Assembly (NCBI GenBank): GCA_049997955.1
Contig: JAEBDY010000004.1
Span: 62,001-126,000 of the forward strand
DNA length: 64,000 nt
Direction: 5' to 3'
Source: Umezawaea sp049997955
GTDB taxonomy: Bacteria > Actinomycetota > Actinomycetes > Mycobacteriales > Pseudonocardiaceae
Shown: positions 15,196-23,890 of the stretch, in pieces
Layout: each line of letters starts with the position of its first letter
Position numbering within the stretch: the first letter of the stretch is position 1
Program-made: the position numbers and the translations under genes
Notes under the pieces: generated by a model
Databases searched by the model: none
What the model saw: only the letters and a program-made list of their open reading frames with translations
Told to the model about the DNA's origin: nothing

Positions 15196-15913
15196 CCAGC
15201 GATCCGAAGTTCGTCGGCAAAATCGGATCGGAAGGGGGGATTCCCGAAGCCACTGGTGGAAATGACGGTCGGGGTCGTGATAGAGGCGCTTGTCGCGGTG
15301 GAACCGGAGAGAAATAATAGATTCGCCTAGATGTTTGAGGTATCTGTCGGCGGTGCTCCGGACGGTATTTCGACGCTTCGCGAAGGGTGGGATCGAGTAC
15401 GGTAGGCGGGCTGCCGTGCGACAGCTTTTTCACACGTCGTCGCAGCTCATAGGGCTTCGGAAATGATCACGCGGAACCGCGATCGTTGATCGACCAATGC
15501 GGTTTCCGGCCGAGTCGACGTGATCATCGAATTGTGGCGGGCGCCGTGCCTTCGGCGAGACGCACCTCCGGCGGGCGCGCGCGGGAGGCGGGCGAGGTGA
15601 ACACCGGTGGCCGCGCCACGGCGTGGCCCGGAACTCGCGGCGGGTTCGGATTGGCTTCGGCGGCCGAGTTGCGGGTGTCCGCAGTTTTGCGTCGCGGAAA
15701 TGATTTCACGGTGTCGAGAACCGAGTTTTGATCGGATTTGCGCGTACGGGATTCGGCCGAGCGACGGGCACGACGTCCGGCGGTCGGGCGCGTGGATCAA
15801 CCGGCGCACCTCCCTCACCTGCGCGTGGTGCGCCTCGTCCCCGTCGCATGGTCACCGGTACGTTGAGGCAGGCCGTACCGACCGGTCGGTACCTCAGTGT
15901 GGAGGAGAGTTAC
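15196..15913. other. Gene-poor stretch upstream of the lanthipeptide operon
   Basis: About 700 bp with no credible gene. Open frames here have unusual composition and no recognisable motif. GC content is lower around 15200-15330 and 15680-15730 than in flanking genes. The stretch carries the shared 5' regions of the minus-strand cluster and the plus-strand SalK-like gene, and several TGATCA/GATC-rich segments without clear symmetry. Confidence 0.45.
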
Positions 15914-16747
15914 GTGGTGTTGAGCGCACGGGAGTTGTGGCGGATTCTGGAGCCGCTGCACGGGATGATCTACTTCGCCCCCGAGGCCCAGGAGCGCTAC
16001 GCGGCGTTGGGTCTCGACCGCTCCGCGGGGTACTTCGGCTCGCGCGCCGCCGCGTTCGGCCCGGTCTCGGCCGAGGTCGTGGTGGCCACGTTCTACAACT
16101 TCAACCCCGTCGCCGTGCACGCCGCCGTTCCCGCCGCGTGGGAGGCCACCACCCCGGCCGCGTTGCTGGAGGCCCGGTACGACGCGGCGGGCCACGCGTT
16201 GCGCCGTGGTTTGGGCGAGTTGGCCGGGGACGTGTCGGAGTTGGCCGAGCTGGCGAGGATCGCCGCGGTGCGGGCGTGCGGGGCGCCGCAGGGTCGGCCG
16301 TTGTTCGCGGCGCACGCGGCACTCCCCTGGCCCGATGAGCCGTTGCTGGTGTTGTGGCACGCGCAGACGTTGTTGCGGGAGTTCCGGGGTGACGGGCACC
16401 TGGCGGCGTTGCTGCTGGAGGGGTTGAGCGGGATCGAGGCGTTGGTGGTGCACGCGGCGAGCGGTGAGGTGCCCGCGGAGGGGTTGCGCCGGTCGCGGGC
16501 GTGGTCGGTCGAGGAGTGGTCGGCGGCGGTGGAGGGTTTGCGGGCTCGGGATGTGGTGGACGGTGAGGGTGGTTTGAGTCCGGAGGGGGTGGAGCTGCGG
16601 GCTCGGGTGGAGGGGCGGACGGACGCGTTGGCGGAGGCGGCGTACGCGGGGTTGGGTGAGGGTGAGCGGGAGCGGTTCGTGGAGTTGGCGCGTCCGTTGA
16701 GCCGTGCGGTGGTGGCGGCGGGGATGCTGCCGTTCGCGAAGCGCTGA
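15914..16747 (+). CDS. SalK/SCO6745-like helix-turn-helix family protein
   Basis: 277 residues from the GTG at 15914, which has GGAGGAGAG ending 4 nt upstream; a longer frame exists but has no such site. It begins VVLSARELWRILEPLHGMIYFAPEAQERYAALGL, the typical opening of the actinobacterial SCO6745/SalK group, followed by GYFGSRAAAFGPVSAEVVVATFYNF. The C-terminal half resembles a MarR-like winged helix. Members are widespread, mostly uncharacterised, and sometimes called SalK. No operon partner is evident. Confidence 0.78.
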   Translation: MVLSARELWRILEPLHGMIYFAPEAQERYAALGLDRSAGYFGSRAAAFGPVSAEVVVATFYNFNPVAVHAAVPAAWEATTPAALLEARYDAAGHALRRGLGELAGDVSELAELARIAAVRACGAPQGRPLFAAHAALPWPDEPLLVLWHAQTLLREFRGDGHLAALLLEGLSGIEALVVHAASGEVPAEGLRRSRAWSVEEWSAAVEGLRARDVVDGEGGLSPEGVELRARVEGRTDALAEAAYAGLGEGERERFVELARPLSRAVVAAGMLPFAKR

Positions 16748-16810
16748 TCCGGAGGGTTGGTGGTGGGGCGTCGGTGGTCGGCCGGCGCCCTTCGCCGTCG
16801 GTGGTGCTCC

Positions 16811-16816
16811 TAGGCT
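16811..16816 (+). promoter_or_regulatory. -10 element TAGGCT, 6 nt before the CadD-like ATG
   Basis: TAGGCT followed by six bases and ATG, with no Shine-Dalgarno sequence between, fits a leaderless transcript. One of nine similar cases in this window. Confidence 0.45.
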
Positions 16817-16822
16817 GGCGTG

Positions 16823-17383
16823 ATGGATCTTGGGCTCGTCTGGCGGGCGGTGGGGATGTTCGTCGTCACCAATGTGGACGATCTGCTGGTGCTGGCGTTG
16901 TTCTTCGGTCGGGCGCGGGGTGTGGTGCGGATCGTGGTGGGTCAGTACCTGGGGTTCGCGGGGATCCTGGTGGCGTCGGTGGTGGGTGCGTTGGGGGCGA
17001 CGTTGTTGCCGGAGTCGGTGCGGCCGTTCCTGGGTTTGTTGCCGATCGCGTTGGGGGTCAAGGCTTTCCTGCGGCGCGGTGGTGGCGGTGCGGATGGCGA
17101 GTCGGGTGGTGCGGGGCCCGGTGTGCCGGCGGTGGCGGGGGTGACGTTGGCGAACGGGGGTGACAACGTCGGGGTGTACGTGCCGGTGTTCGCGTCTTCG
17201 GGGAACTTGCCGGTGTACGTGGTGGTGTTCCTGGTGCTGGTGGGTGTGTGGTGCGCGGCGGGGTGGTTCCTGGCCACGCGGCCGGTGGTGGCGCGGGTGT
17301 TGGCGCGGTGGGGGCACGTGGCGTTGCCGGTGGTGCTGGTCGGGATCGGGGTGCTGGTGCTGGTGGAGGGGTTGGCGCGGTAG
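16823..17383 (+). CDS. CadD-family cadmium-resistance-like membrane transporter
   Basis: 186 residues from ATG 16823 (an overlapping GTG at 16820 is possible). Five or six hydrophobic segments span nearly the whole protein. VVTNVDDLLVLALFF and LANGGDNVGVYVPVF, near the start and middle, are the paired N-x-D-D/N-G-x-D-N motifs of the CadD/LysE-type superfamily. CadD members are linked to cadmium resistance or quaternary amine export. It stands alone, converging with the next minus-strand gene across 7 bp. Confidence 0.85.
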   Translation: MDLGLVWRAVGMFVVTNVDDLLVLALFFGRARGVVRIVVGQYLGFAGILVASVVGALGATLLPESVRPFLGLLPIALGVKAFLRRGGGGADGESGGAGPGVPAVAGVTLANGGDNVGVYVPVFASSGNLPVYVVVFLVLVGVWCAAGWFLATRPVVARVLARWGHVALPVVLVGIGVLVLVEGLAR

Positions 17384-17390
17384 GCCGGTG

Positions 17391-18011
17391 TCAGAGGGGG
17401 CCGTTGTAGAGGACGGTGCCCGCGGCGTCGGTGACCTTGGTGGTGAGGCCTGCGATCTTGTCGCGCGGGAGCGGGACGAAGTAGGCGAAGGTCTCGGAGT
17501 TGGCGTCGGTGAGGATCGGTTTGCCGCCGGGGAGGAAGATCTCGACCTTGGCGACCTGCGGGAGGGTGCGGCCGTAGCCGAGGAAGCCGGTGTCGGCGTC
17601 GATGCCGCCCGCTTTGGCGAGGACCCTGTCGGCGTTGCGGAGGCTGGTCTCGGTCATGGGGCCGACGCCGGAGCCGCTGCCGAGCGGGTGGACGCCGCAC
17701 ATGGCGATGGTGCGGGGGGTGCTGCCGACGACGAGCTTGTGGCCTTGGCCGTCGTCGATGAGGGCGCCGAGGGTGAAGTTGGCGGGGTCGAGTTCGGCGT
17801 TGCCGCAGGCGCGGAGGAGTTCGGCTTTGACCGTTTGGGGGTCTTTGGCCTTCTGCTCCTTCTGCTCCTGGCTGGGTGGTGCCGTGGGGGTGGGTGTCCG
17901 GGCGGCCGCGGGTTGGTCTCGTGGCTCCCACAGGACGTTGCTGATCACGGCGAGCAGCAGCGCGACAGCGGCGGCCACGATGGCTGTGGCCCGCATGGAT
18001 CCGATCGGCAC
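17391..18011 (-). CDS. Membrane-anchored hypothetical protein
   Basis: 206 residues. A single N-terminal hydrophobic helix (ATAIVAAAVALLLAVISNVL, about 8-27) is followed by a Pro/Thr/Gln linker and a soluble domain of about 150 residues exposed outside the membrane. The pattern LRACGNAEL...CGVHPLG suggests two conserved cysteines. The start is GTG 18011 or the internal ATG at 17996. I do not recognise the family; a cell-envelope role is inferred only from topology. Confidence 0.7.
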   Translation of the reverse strand: MPIGSMRATAIVAAAVALLLAVISNVLWEPRDQPAAARTPTPTAPPSQEQKEQKAKDPQTVKAELLRACGNAELDPANFTLGALIDDGQGHKLVVGSTPRTIAMCGVHPLGSGSGVGPMTETSLRNADRVLAKAGGIDADTGFLGYGRTLPQVAKVEIFLPGGKPILTDANSETFAYFVPLPRDKIAGLTTKVTDAAGTVLYNGPL

Positions 18012-18074
18012 CGTCTTCCCTTCACTCCTGGGTGAAAGTGTGGCACGAACGGGTGGGGAAGATCGACACCAGCC

Positions 18075-18698
18075 TCACTTTGGGCGCAGGACGGTGGTGC
18101 GTTTGACCTCCGCGCTCTCCAGCGCGTCGTGCACGGGCACGACGTAGGAGGCGAGTTCGGTGAACTCGGCGTGCGGCAGGTGTGCCCGTTGGGGGTCTCC
18201 CACCAGCACCGCGGCGCCGCGGTCGGCGGCCGCGCGGAGGAACGGCAGGACGCGGCGGGCCATGTCCCGGTCGTAGAAGACGTCTCCGGCGAGGACGACG
18301 TCGTAGCCGTCGGCCGCTCCCCCGAGCAGGTCGCCGGTCGTGGTGGTGACGGTGACCCCGTTGAGGTGTGCGTTGAGGGCGATGGCGGCGGTCGACAGGG
18401 CGTCGATGTCGTTCGCCGTCACGTGGGCCGCGCCGGCCAGTCGTGCGGCGATGGCGACGAGTCCGGAGCCCGCGGCGAGGTCGAGCACCCGGCGGCCGGT
18501 GACGGCCTCGGGGTGGTCCAGGACGTAGCGGGCCAGTGCCTGTCCCCCGGCCCACGGGAACGCCCAGAACGGGGGCGCGTGCTCGGCGGTCGCCTCCCAC
18601 AGGGTGATGACGTCGTCGGCTCCGCGCAGGACCACCTCCGGGACGAGCGGCACCGGTTGGGGGTGGGTGTTGGCCAGGACGAACGCGGTGTGGTCCAC
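18075..18698 (-). CDS. Class I SAM-dependent methyltransferase (ETFB-lysine/NNMT-like)
   Basis: 207 residues with the SAM motif RRVLDLAAGSGLVAIAA and VLAGDVFYDRDMARRVLPFL, typical of the METTL20/ETFB-lysine methyltransferase-like group (methyltransferase 16 fold). The opening PQPVPLVPEVVLRGADDVITLW also fits. The GTG at 18698 directly follows the TAG of the XRE regulator with no spacer, so the two form an operon. Substrate unknown; protein lysine or small-molecule methylation are both possible. Confidence 0.82.
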   Translation of the reverse strand: MDHTAFVLANTHPQPVPLVPEVVLRGADDVITLWEATAEHAPPFWAFPWAGGQALARYVLDHPEAVTGRRVLDLAAGSGLVAIAARLAGAAHVTANDIDALSTAAIALNAHLNGVTVTTTTGDLLGGAADGYDVVLAGDVFYDRDMARRVLPFLRAAADRGAAVLVGDPQRAHLPHAEFTELASYVVPVHDALESAEVKRTTVLRPK

Positions 18699-18965
18699 CT
18701 AGGCGGTGAGGCGCTGGTCGGGTTCGGCCGCCTGCGGCGCGCACAGCGCGTCGAGGGAGAGTCCGATGGCGGTGGCGACGGCCGCGATGGTGAAGAACGC
18801 CGGGGTGGGGACGCGGCCGCGTTCGATCTTGCGCAGTGTTTCGACCGAGATGCCTGCCGTGGCGGCGATCTCGACCATGCTGCGCGCGCCTCGGGCCAGG
18901 CGCAGTGCCGCGCCGAGGCGTTCGCCCCGCTCGTGCTCGGACTGGGTGAGTGGCGGTCGGACCAT
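18699..18965 (-). CDS. XRE-family helix-turn-helix regulator
   Basis: 88 residues, essentially one HTH domain: LGAALRLARGARSMVEIAATAGISVETLRKIERG contains both helices of an XRE fold, with the recognition helix at about 40-50. The protein is short, with no ligand domain. The ATG at 18965 has TAGTAT six bases upstream, suggesting a leaderless message. It is immediately followed by the methyltransferase, which it probably controls together with itself. Confidence 0.88.
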   Translation of the reverse strand: MVRPPLTQSEHERGERLGAALRLARGARSMVEIAATAGISVETLRKIERGRVPTPAFFTIAAVATAIGLSLDALCAPQAAEPDQRLTA

Positions 18966-18971
18966 ACCGTG

Positions 18972-18977
18972 ATACTA
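18972..18977 (-). promoter_or_regulatory. -10 element TAGTAT, 6 nt before the XRE ATG
   Basis: TAGTAT on the minus strand, six bases from the ATG, within a locally AT-rich segment and without a ribosome binding site. Confidence 0.45.
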
Positions 18978-18999
18978 ATACCGCTCCGGGAGTCTCCGG

Positions 19000-19731
19000 T
19001 CAGAGGCCTCCGGCGACGCGGAGCACGGCGCCGGTGGTGAACGCCGCTTCCGGGCCGAGGAGCCACGCGATGGCGGTGGCGATGTCGTCGGGCTCCCCCG
19101 CCCTGCGCAGCGGGATGACCGCGGCCATGCGGTCCGGGCGGTCGGGCATGCCGGAGACGGCGTGGATGTCGGTGCGCACGGTGCCGGGTGCGACGCAGTT
19201 GACGCGGATGCCGCGCGGGCCCAGTTCCTTCGCCAGGCCGATGGTCAGGGCGTCGACGCCCGCTTTGGCCGCGGCGTAGTGGACGTATTCGCCGGGGCTG
19301 CCCAGGGTGGCGGCGGCGGAGGACACGTTGACGATCGCGCCGCCCTCGGTGAGGTCCTGTGCGGCGCGGCGGGCGCAGAGCAGCGCTCCCAGGAGGTTGA
19401 CGTCGAGCACGTGGCGCAGGTCGTCCACGGGCAGGTCGGCCAGTGGGCCGGCGGGGCTGGTGACGCCCGCGTTGTTGACCAGGCCGGTGACCGGGCCCAG
19501 GACGCCCGCGGCGGTGTCGAACAGGGTGTCGACGTCCTGCGGTGAGGTGGTGTCGACGCGCACGGCGACGGCTTGGCCGCCCGCGGCGCGGATGTCGCGG
19601 GCGAGGGCGTCGGCCTCGTCGAGGGCTTGGCGGTAGCCGATGGCGACGTGGTGGCCGCGGGCGGCGAGGGTGCGGACGGTGGCTGCGCCGATGCCGCGGC
19701 TGCCGCCGGTCACCACGGTGACGGGACTCAT
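19000..19731 (-). CDS. Short-chain dehydrogenase/reductase (FabG-like)
   Basis: 243 residues with the classical SDR signature: NAD(P)-binding TGGSRGIG (8-15), NNAG, catalytic Ser in IVNVSSAAATLG, and YAAAK with Tyr and Lys, then RVNCVAPGTVRTDI. It is cytosolic, and the basic residue after the glycine motif suggests NADPH. The substrate cannot be deduced. AGCCTA (TAGGCT on the coding strand) lies 7 nt before the ATG. It is a single gene, facing away from the sucrase/ferredoxin-like gene. Confidence 0.92.
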   Translation of the reverse strand: MSPVTVVTGGSRGIGAATVRTLAARGHHVAIGYRQALDEADALARDIRAAGGQAVAVRVDTTSPQDVDTLFDTAAGVLGPVTGLVNNAGVTSPAGPLADLPVDDLRHVLDVNLLGALLCARRAAQDLTEGGAIVNVSSAAATLGSPGEYVHYAAAKAGVDALTIGLAKELGPRGIRVNCVAPGTVRTDIHAVSGMPDRPDRMAAVIPLRRAGEPDDIATAIAWLLGPEAAFTTGAVLRVAGGL

Positions 19732-19738
19732 GCGGCGC

Positions 19739-19744
19739 AGCCTA
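19739..19744 (-). promoter_or_regulatory. -10 element TAGGCT, 7 nt before the SDR ATG
   Basis: TAGGCT on the minus strand with seven bases to the ATG, same arrangement as the other leaderless-type starts here. Confidence 0.42.
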
Positions 19745-19875
19745 TTGGCCGTGGGGACGCCGTCGGGAGGTCGGCGGCGGGAGTGGGGATGCGGGTATTC
19801 GGCCGCCGTGCGCCACTCGCCGGGAGAACCGGCCCCGGCTTCACCCGTTCAGCCCTGTTCGGGCACTCTGTGGCC

Positions 19876-20784
19876 GTGATCGAGCCGCGCTGTTCCGCGT
19901 TCTCCGCGGTTCTCGCCGAGCCGCGGGCCGGGACGGCCGCCACCGCGAAGGCGTGGGTGTGCTTGGAGCAGCCGGGGCCGTGGGGTCCCGACGCGCTGCT
20001 GGAGAGCCACCTCGACCGGGAGTTGGGGGCGGAGCTGATCCGCCGGTCGCGGGGCACGGGGGTGCGGGTGCTGCTGATCCGGCGGCCGGGCAGGCACGCC
20101 GACCGGCACGTGCCGCAGCGCCGCCGCGTGTACCTGGCGGGGTGCGCGCCGGGTGGGTCGTGGTTGGAGCGGGCGGATGTCGCTGCGCCGGAGGAGTTGC
20201 TGGAGCTGGATTTCGTCGCGCTCGGCCAGGGCCGGTCGACGGGGTTCGGGACGCCGGAGTCGGGGCCGGTGCTGCTGGTGTGCACGAACGGTCGGCGTGA
20301 CGTGTGCTGCGCCCTCTACGGTCGGCCCGTCGTCGCGGAGTTGGCGGCGCGGCACGGTGACGCGGTGTGGGAGTGCACCCACACCGGCGGGCACCGGTTC
20401 TCCCCCACCGGGGTGCTGCTGCCCTCGGGGTACCTCTACGGGCGGGTGGACGCCGGGTTCGGTGATCGGTTGCTGGCCGCGCGCGAGGTGGTGGTGGACC
20501 GCTGCCGGGGCCGGTCGTACTGGTCGAAGGCGGGGCAGGTCGCCGAGGTCGCGGTTCGCGCGTTCCTGCGGGAACGCGGTGACGTGCTGCGCGTGGAGCC
20601 CGAGCGGCGGTGTGACGGGGGCACGTGGACGGTGCTGGTGCGCCACGACGACGGCCGGGAGTGGCAGGTCGCGGTGGCCGAGCGGGAGTTGCCGCCCGCG
20701 CGGCCGACCAGTTGCGGCAAGGAGCCCGCGATCCCGACGGCGCTGGTCGTGACGAGCGTGGATCAGCTGGTGCCGGTGGCCTGA
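19876..20784 (+). CDS. Sucrase/ferredoxin-like protein (thioredoxin-like 2Fe-2S fold)
   Basis: 302 residues from a GTG at 19876 (a GTG two codons earlier is also in frame). CTNGRRDVCCALYGRPV and CTHTGGHRFSPTGVLLPSG are the two cysteine/histidine segments that define the Suc_Fer-like family. The fold is thioredoxin-like and the cysteines probably bind a 2Fe-2S cluster; the biological role is unknown. Its last 22 bases overlap the end of the convergent TetR gene. Confidence 0.85.
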   Translation: MIEPRCSAFSAVLAEPRAGTAATAKAWVCLEQPGPWGPDALLESHLDRELGAELIRRSRGTGVRVLLIRRPGRHADRHVPQRRRVYLAGCAPGGSWLERADVAAPEELLELDFVALGQGRSTGFGTPESGPVLLVCTNGRRDVCCALYGRPVVAELAARHGDAVWECTHTGGHRFSPTGVLLPSGYLYGRVDAGFGDRLLAAREVVVDRCRGRSYWSKAGQVAEVAVRAFLRERGDVLRVEPERRCDGGTWTVLVRHDDGREWQVAVAERELPPARPTSCGKEPAIPTALVVTSVDQLVPVA

Positions 20785-21383
20785 ACGTCGGGTTTCGCGG
20801 TGGTCGCGCGCGGCACGGCCGCGGAGAACAGGCCGAGGCCCAGCGCGTACGGGTCGTCCAGGCCGACGGTGTGCAGCGCGTCCTGCGGGAGTGCGAGCAG
20901 GGAGATCGCGACGCCGAGGAAGTAGGCGTCGAGCAGGCCGGTGTCGCGGGTCGTGCTCGGCAGTCCCGCGGTCTGGTGGAGTTCGGCGCTGGCTTCGGCG
21001 TTGGCCACGGCCATGCGGCTCAGCGCTTCGCGCACGCCGGGTCTGCGCACGGCCTCCAGGTAGAGCTCCACCATGGCCAGGACGTGGGTGGGGTCGTCGG
21101 CGACCGCGCGTCGCAGCAGCGCGGGGTACAGCTCGGCGACGTCGGTGGCGGTGACGTCGGTCGGGGTGGTGTCGCGCAGGCGGCGGACGGCGGCCACGTG
21201 CAGGTCGGTCATCCGGTTGGCGGCGGCCTGCAGGAGCGCTTCCCTGGTGGGGAAGTAGTTCTTGGTGGTTCCCAGCGGTACGCCCGCCCGGCGGTCGATC
21301 GCGCGGTGGGTGAGGCCTCGGCCGCCCTCGTCGGCCAGCACCGAGATGGCCGTATCGCACAGCAGTTCACGACGGAGGGTCAC
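20763..21383 (-). CDS. TetR-family transcriptional regulator
   Basis: 206 residues from the GTG at 21383, supported by the GTGA overlap with the stop of the upstream zinc-ribbon gene. The N-terminal HTH reads ISVLADEGGRGLTHRAIDRRAGVPLGTTKNYFPTREALL split across helices 1-4, with TTKNYF as the usual TetR marker. The C-terminal ligand-binding domain (about 60-195) is all-helical. Targets may include its own small operon. It converges with and slightly overlaps the sucrase/ferredoxin-like gene. Confidence 0.88.
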   Translation of the reverse strand: MTLRRELLCDTAISVLADEGGRGLTHRAIDRRAGVPLGTTKNYFPTREALLQAAANRMTDLHVAAVRRLRDTTPTDVTATDVAELYPALLRRAVADDPTHVLAMVELYLEAVRRPGVREALSRMAVANAEASAELHQTAGLPSTTRDTGLLDAYFLGVAISLLALPQDALHTVGLDDPYALGLGLFSAAVPRATTAKPDVQATGTS

Positions 21384-21598
21384 AATTTCGGGACGATACT
21401 GGTGCCTTCGGGTGAGCGCAGTGTCGGGGTGGATCGTGAGGCGCCCACGGCCGCCACGAGCGTCGCGCCTCGCAGGACGAGCCAGCCGCCGCACGCGCAC
21501 CGCTGGTAGCGCACCTGTCCGGCGCCGCTGCGGTGCGTGGAGGCGGGGGTGGTCGGGTCGTCGGCGGGCCAGCCGCAGGAGGGGCATCTGGTGTTCAC
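21380..21598 (-). CDS. Small zinc-ribbon protein
   Basis: 72 residues: NTRCPSCGWPADDP near the N-terminus and RCACGGWLVLRG later give two CxxC/CxC knuckles, enough for one zinc site. The GTG at 21598 lies only one base from GGGGGA, so an upstream start is conceivable. Its stop overlaps the TetR start, so the pair is probably co-translated. Function unknown; a partner or sensor for the regulator is possible but not shown. Confidence 0.72.
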   Translation of the reverse strand: MNTRCPSCGWPADDPTTPASTHRSGAGQVRYQRCACGGWLVLRGATLVAAVGASRSTPTLRSPEGTSIVPKL

Positions 21599-21623
21599 TC
21601 CCCCAGCGTGCTGTCATGGTTCA

Positions 21624-22166
21624 GTGCACTTCAACCCTTACGGCGGGCTGGCGGCCGATCTGGCCGTGATGCTCGTCAACTCCGCCCCGGACCTGACCCC
21701 CGAACGGCTGCTCGCCGAGCTGCGCGCCCGCGACTACCGGCCCGAGGGGTCGTGCAGCGCGGCGGACCTGGCCGAGCTGACGGCGTGGGCGCGCCGCTTG
21801 GAGGCGGTGTTCGCGGGCGACGGGGACCGGGTGGCCGGGATCAACGCGCTGCTGGCGGAGTCCGCGACCCAGCCCTACGTCTCCGTGCACCACGGCCGCG
21901 CGCCGCACCTGCACTTCGCCCGCGAGGACGGCCCGATGGTGGACCGGCTCAAGGCCTACACCGCCTCGGGGCTCGCGCACGCGTTCTGCCAGGACCCGGA
22001 CCGCGTCGGTCGCTGCGACCGCGACGGCTGCGGGGTCGTCTACGTCGACACCTCCCGCAACGGCCGCCGCCGCTTCTGCTCCACGCGCTGCTCCACCCGC
22101 GTGCACGTCGCTCGGTCGCGCGGCAATCGAGTCGGCGCGGGGGCGACAGCTCGCACCGACTCCTGA
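21624..22166 (+). CDS. CGNR zinc-finger domain protein
   Basis: 180 residues from the GTG at 21624, which gives the typical start HFNPYGGLAADLAVMLVNS. The N-terminal ABATE-like helical domain is followed by the C-terminal CGNR zinc finger: CDRDGCGVVYVDTSRNGRRRFC and STRCSTR, with Cys residues placed for zinc binding and a basic tail. The family is thought to act as stress-linked DNA-binding regulators. Divergent from the zinc-ribbon/TetR pair across 25 bp, so they may share control. Confidence 0.88.
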   Translation: MHFNPYGGLAADLAVMLVNSAPDLTPERLLAELRARDYRPEGSCSAADLAELTAWARRLEAVFAGDGDRVAGINALLAESATQPYVSVHHGRAPHLHFAREDGPMVDRLKAYTASGLAHAFCQDPDRVGRCDRDGCGVVYVDTSRNGRRRFCSTRCSTRVHVARSRGNRVGAGATARTDS

Positions 22167-22203
22167 GGCTCGTGTTCTCGGTGACGCGACCCCGTCCGGG
22201 GTG

Positions 22204-22821
22204 TCAGCCCCGGGCGCGCAGTTCGGTGAGCAGCCCGTACACCGTGGAGCGGGAGACCCGGAGGGCTTCGGCGACGACGGGGGCGGCGCGGCGGACGGCG
22301 AACACGCGTTCCCCGTCGAGGGCGCGCACGACGTCGAGCCGGTCCTGGCGGGTCATGCGGTCCACGGGGCGGCCGGTGGCGCGGACGTGGGTGCCGACGA
22401 CGTGGGCGATCCGCTGCGCCCAGTCGGCCTCGAACAGCGGCTCGGGAGGTGGACCGGTGGGGGCGCCGAACGCGGACACGACGGCGGCGGCGCGTTCCAG
22501 GGGGGTGCGGTCGAGGTTGACGCACAGCACCACCGACGGGGTCCCGTCGTCCTCGCGCAGGACCGCGCTGACCGAGGACAGGCGGCGGCCGTCGGCGAGG
22601 AGCTTCTCGTAGGGGCCGTAGACGTCGCGGTCGGTCGGGTCGAGCCGGTCCAGCTCCCCCAGCGCCGAGGGGTCGCCGGGGCCACGGGCGGTCAGCGGGT
22701 TCCAGACGCGCAGGACCCGGTCGGTGGCGGGGTCGTGCAGGACGACCTCGGCGTACGGGCCGAGCAGCAGCGCCACGGCCCGGCACGCGGGTTCCCACCT
22801 GCGCACGCGCGGATCCTCCAT
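22204..22821 (-). CDS. YheO/DauR-like PAS-HTH transcriptional regulator
   Basis: 205 residues. Residues 10-115 fit the YheO-like PAS domain (LLGPYAEVVLHDPATDRVLRVWNP... and SSVSAVLREDDG). The C-terminus is the associated HTH domain: VVRALDGERVFAVRRAAPVVAEALRVSRSTVYGLL, with the recognition helix at SRSTVYG. Relatives such as DauR control amino-acid catabolism. ACCCTA on the plus strand (TAGGGT coding) lies six bases before the ATG. Stands alone between convergent neighbours. Confidence 0.85.
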   Translation of the reverse strand: MEDPRVRRWEPACRAVALLLGPYAEVVLHDPATDRVLRVWNPLTARGPGDPSALGELDRLDPTDRDVYGPYEKLLADGRRLSSVSAVLREDDGTPSVVLCVNLDRTPLERAAAVVSAFGAPTGPPPEPLFEADWAQRIAHVVGTHVRATGRPVDRMTRQDRLDVVRALDGERVFAVRRAAPVVAEALRVSRSTVYGLLTELRARG

Positions 22822-22827
22822 GCCTGG

Positions 22828-22833
22828 ACCCTA
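22828..22833 (-). promoter_or_regulatory. -10 element TAGGGT, 6 nt before the YheO-like ATG
   Basis: TAGGGT then six bases to ATG on the minus strand; no Shine-Dalgarno in the gap. Confidence 0.48.
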
Positions 22834-22855
22834 CGTCCGGTCTGGACGGACTGTC

Positions 22856-23758
22856 CTAGGCGGGGCCGGGTTCGGCGGGCAGCGGCGGGACGCGGCGGCC
22901 GAACAGGGTGCCGTCGAAGGTGGCGTCGTCGGCGAACAGGGCGTCGTTGATGTCGGTGCGGCCGCGGAACCAGGTGTGGTCGAAGGTGGCGTCCTTGCCG
23001 AACACGGTGCCGGTGAAGTACGCCCGGCCGCCGAAGCGGACCCGGCGGAACCCGGCGGTGTCGGCGAACTCCGCGCGGCTGAACGTGGCGCGCCCGGAGA
23101 AGCGGGCGTGGCTGAACGTGGCCTCGGCGGTGACGCGCATCCCGTCGAAGGTGGCGTTGCCGGTGAAGCGGGCCCCGCGGAACGACGCGGAGCGGGCGAA
23201 CAGGGCGTCGTCGAAGCTGACCAGCCTGCCGAAGCGGGCGCCGTCGAACTCCGCGTCGCCGGTCACGGTCACCGCGTCGAAGCGGCTGGTCCCGAGCAGT
23301 TCGGCGCGCGCGAACTTCGCCGCCCGCACCCGGCAGCCGCGCAGGTCGACGTCGACGAGGGTGGCGCCGTCGAACTGCAGGCTCATCCCGGCCCAGAACT
23401 CCGGGCCCGGCCGCAGGTGCCGGACCAGGGCGTCCTGCAGGGTGTGCCGCCACTGCTCGTCCACGCCCAGGTCCACCCCGCCGCGCAGGCCGGCGCAGAT
23501 GGAGGTCACGATGTCCTGCCGCAGCCGCGACCGGTCCTGGCCGATGCGCTCCAGCGCCCGCAACCCCTCCACGTCGCCGTCGCGCAGCCTGCGGTGGGCG
23601 TCGCGCCACGCCGACAGGTGCCGGTCGGCCTCGCCGCTGGTGCGCCTGCGGGCGTGGTCGTCGAGCAGGGTGTCGGCCTTGCCCTGGCGGTAGTGGCGGA
23701 CGGCGATCACGAGCGCCACCACGCCGAAGAACAGCGCGGTGAGCCAGGTCGAGGACAT
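22856..23758 (-). CDS. Membrane-anchored pentapeptide-repeat-like protein
   Basis: 300 residues from the ATG at 23758. An N-terminal transmembrane helix (LTALFFGVVALVIAV) and a charged helical region lead to about 150 residues of pentapeptide repeats of the A/F-x-F-x-x kind (GDAEFDGARFG, GNATFDGMRV, GRATFSRAEFAD, GKDATFDHTWFRG), which would form a right-handed beta-helix. Repeats of this variant often occur with the phrase FDGA/FSHA. The function is unknown; protein or membrane scaffolding is typical. Confidence 0.82.
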   Translation of the reverse strand: MSSTWLTALFFGVVALVIAVRHYRQGKADTLLDDHARRRTSGEADRHLSAWRDAHRRLRDGDVEGLRALERIGQDRSRLRQDIVTSICAGLRGGVDLGVDEQWRHTLQDALVRHLRPGPEFWAGMSLQFDGATLVDVDLRGCRVRAAKFARAELLGTSRFDAVTVTGDAEFDGARFGRLVSFDDALFARSASFRGARFTGNATFDGMRVTAEATFSHARFSGRATFSRAEFADTAGFRRVRFGGRAYFTGTVFGKDATFDHTWFRGRTDINDALFADDATFDGTLFGRRVPPLPAEPGPA

Positions 23759-23890
23759 GGTCGCATCATCCACGATTCCCGCGCGTACGTCGTCAGGCGT
23801 ACCCGCGATGTCCGCTTCCCGCACGACGCGCACCGGCGGGGTGGCGGTCGAGGATGGGGGAAACCACGACCGCCACCCCAGGAGGCAGCC

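Noticed and set aside
15104..15818. Several 60-170 residue frames upstream of the lanthipeptide operon
   Set aside because: Low-complexity Pro/Arg-rich frames without starts or motifs; treated as non-coding.
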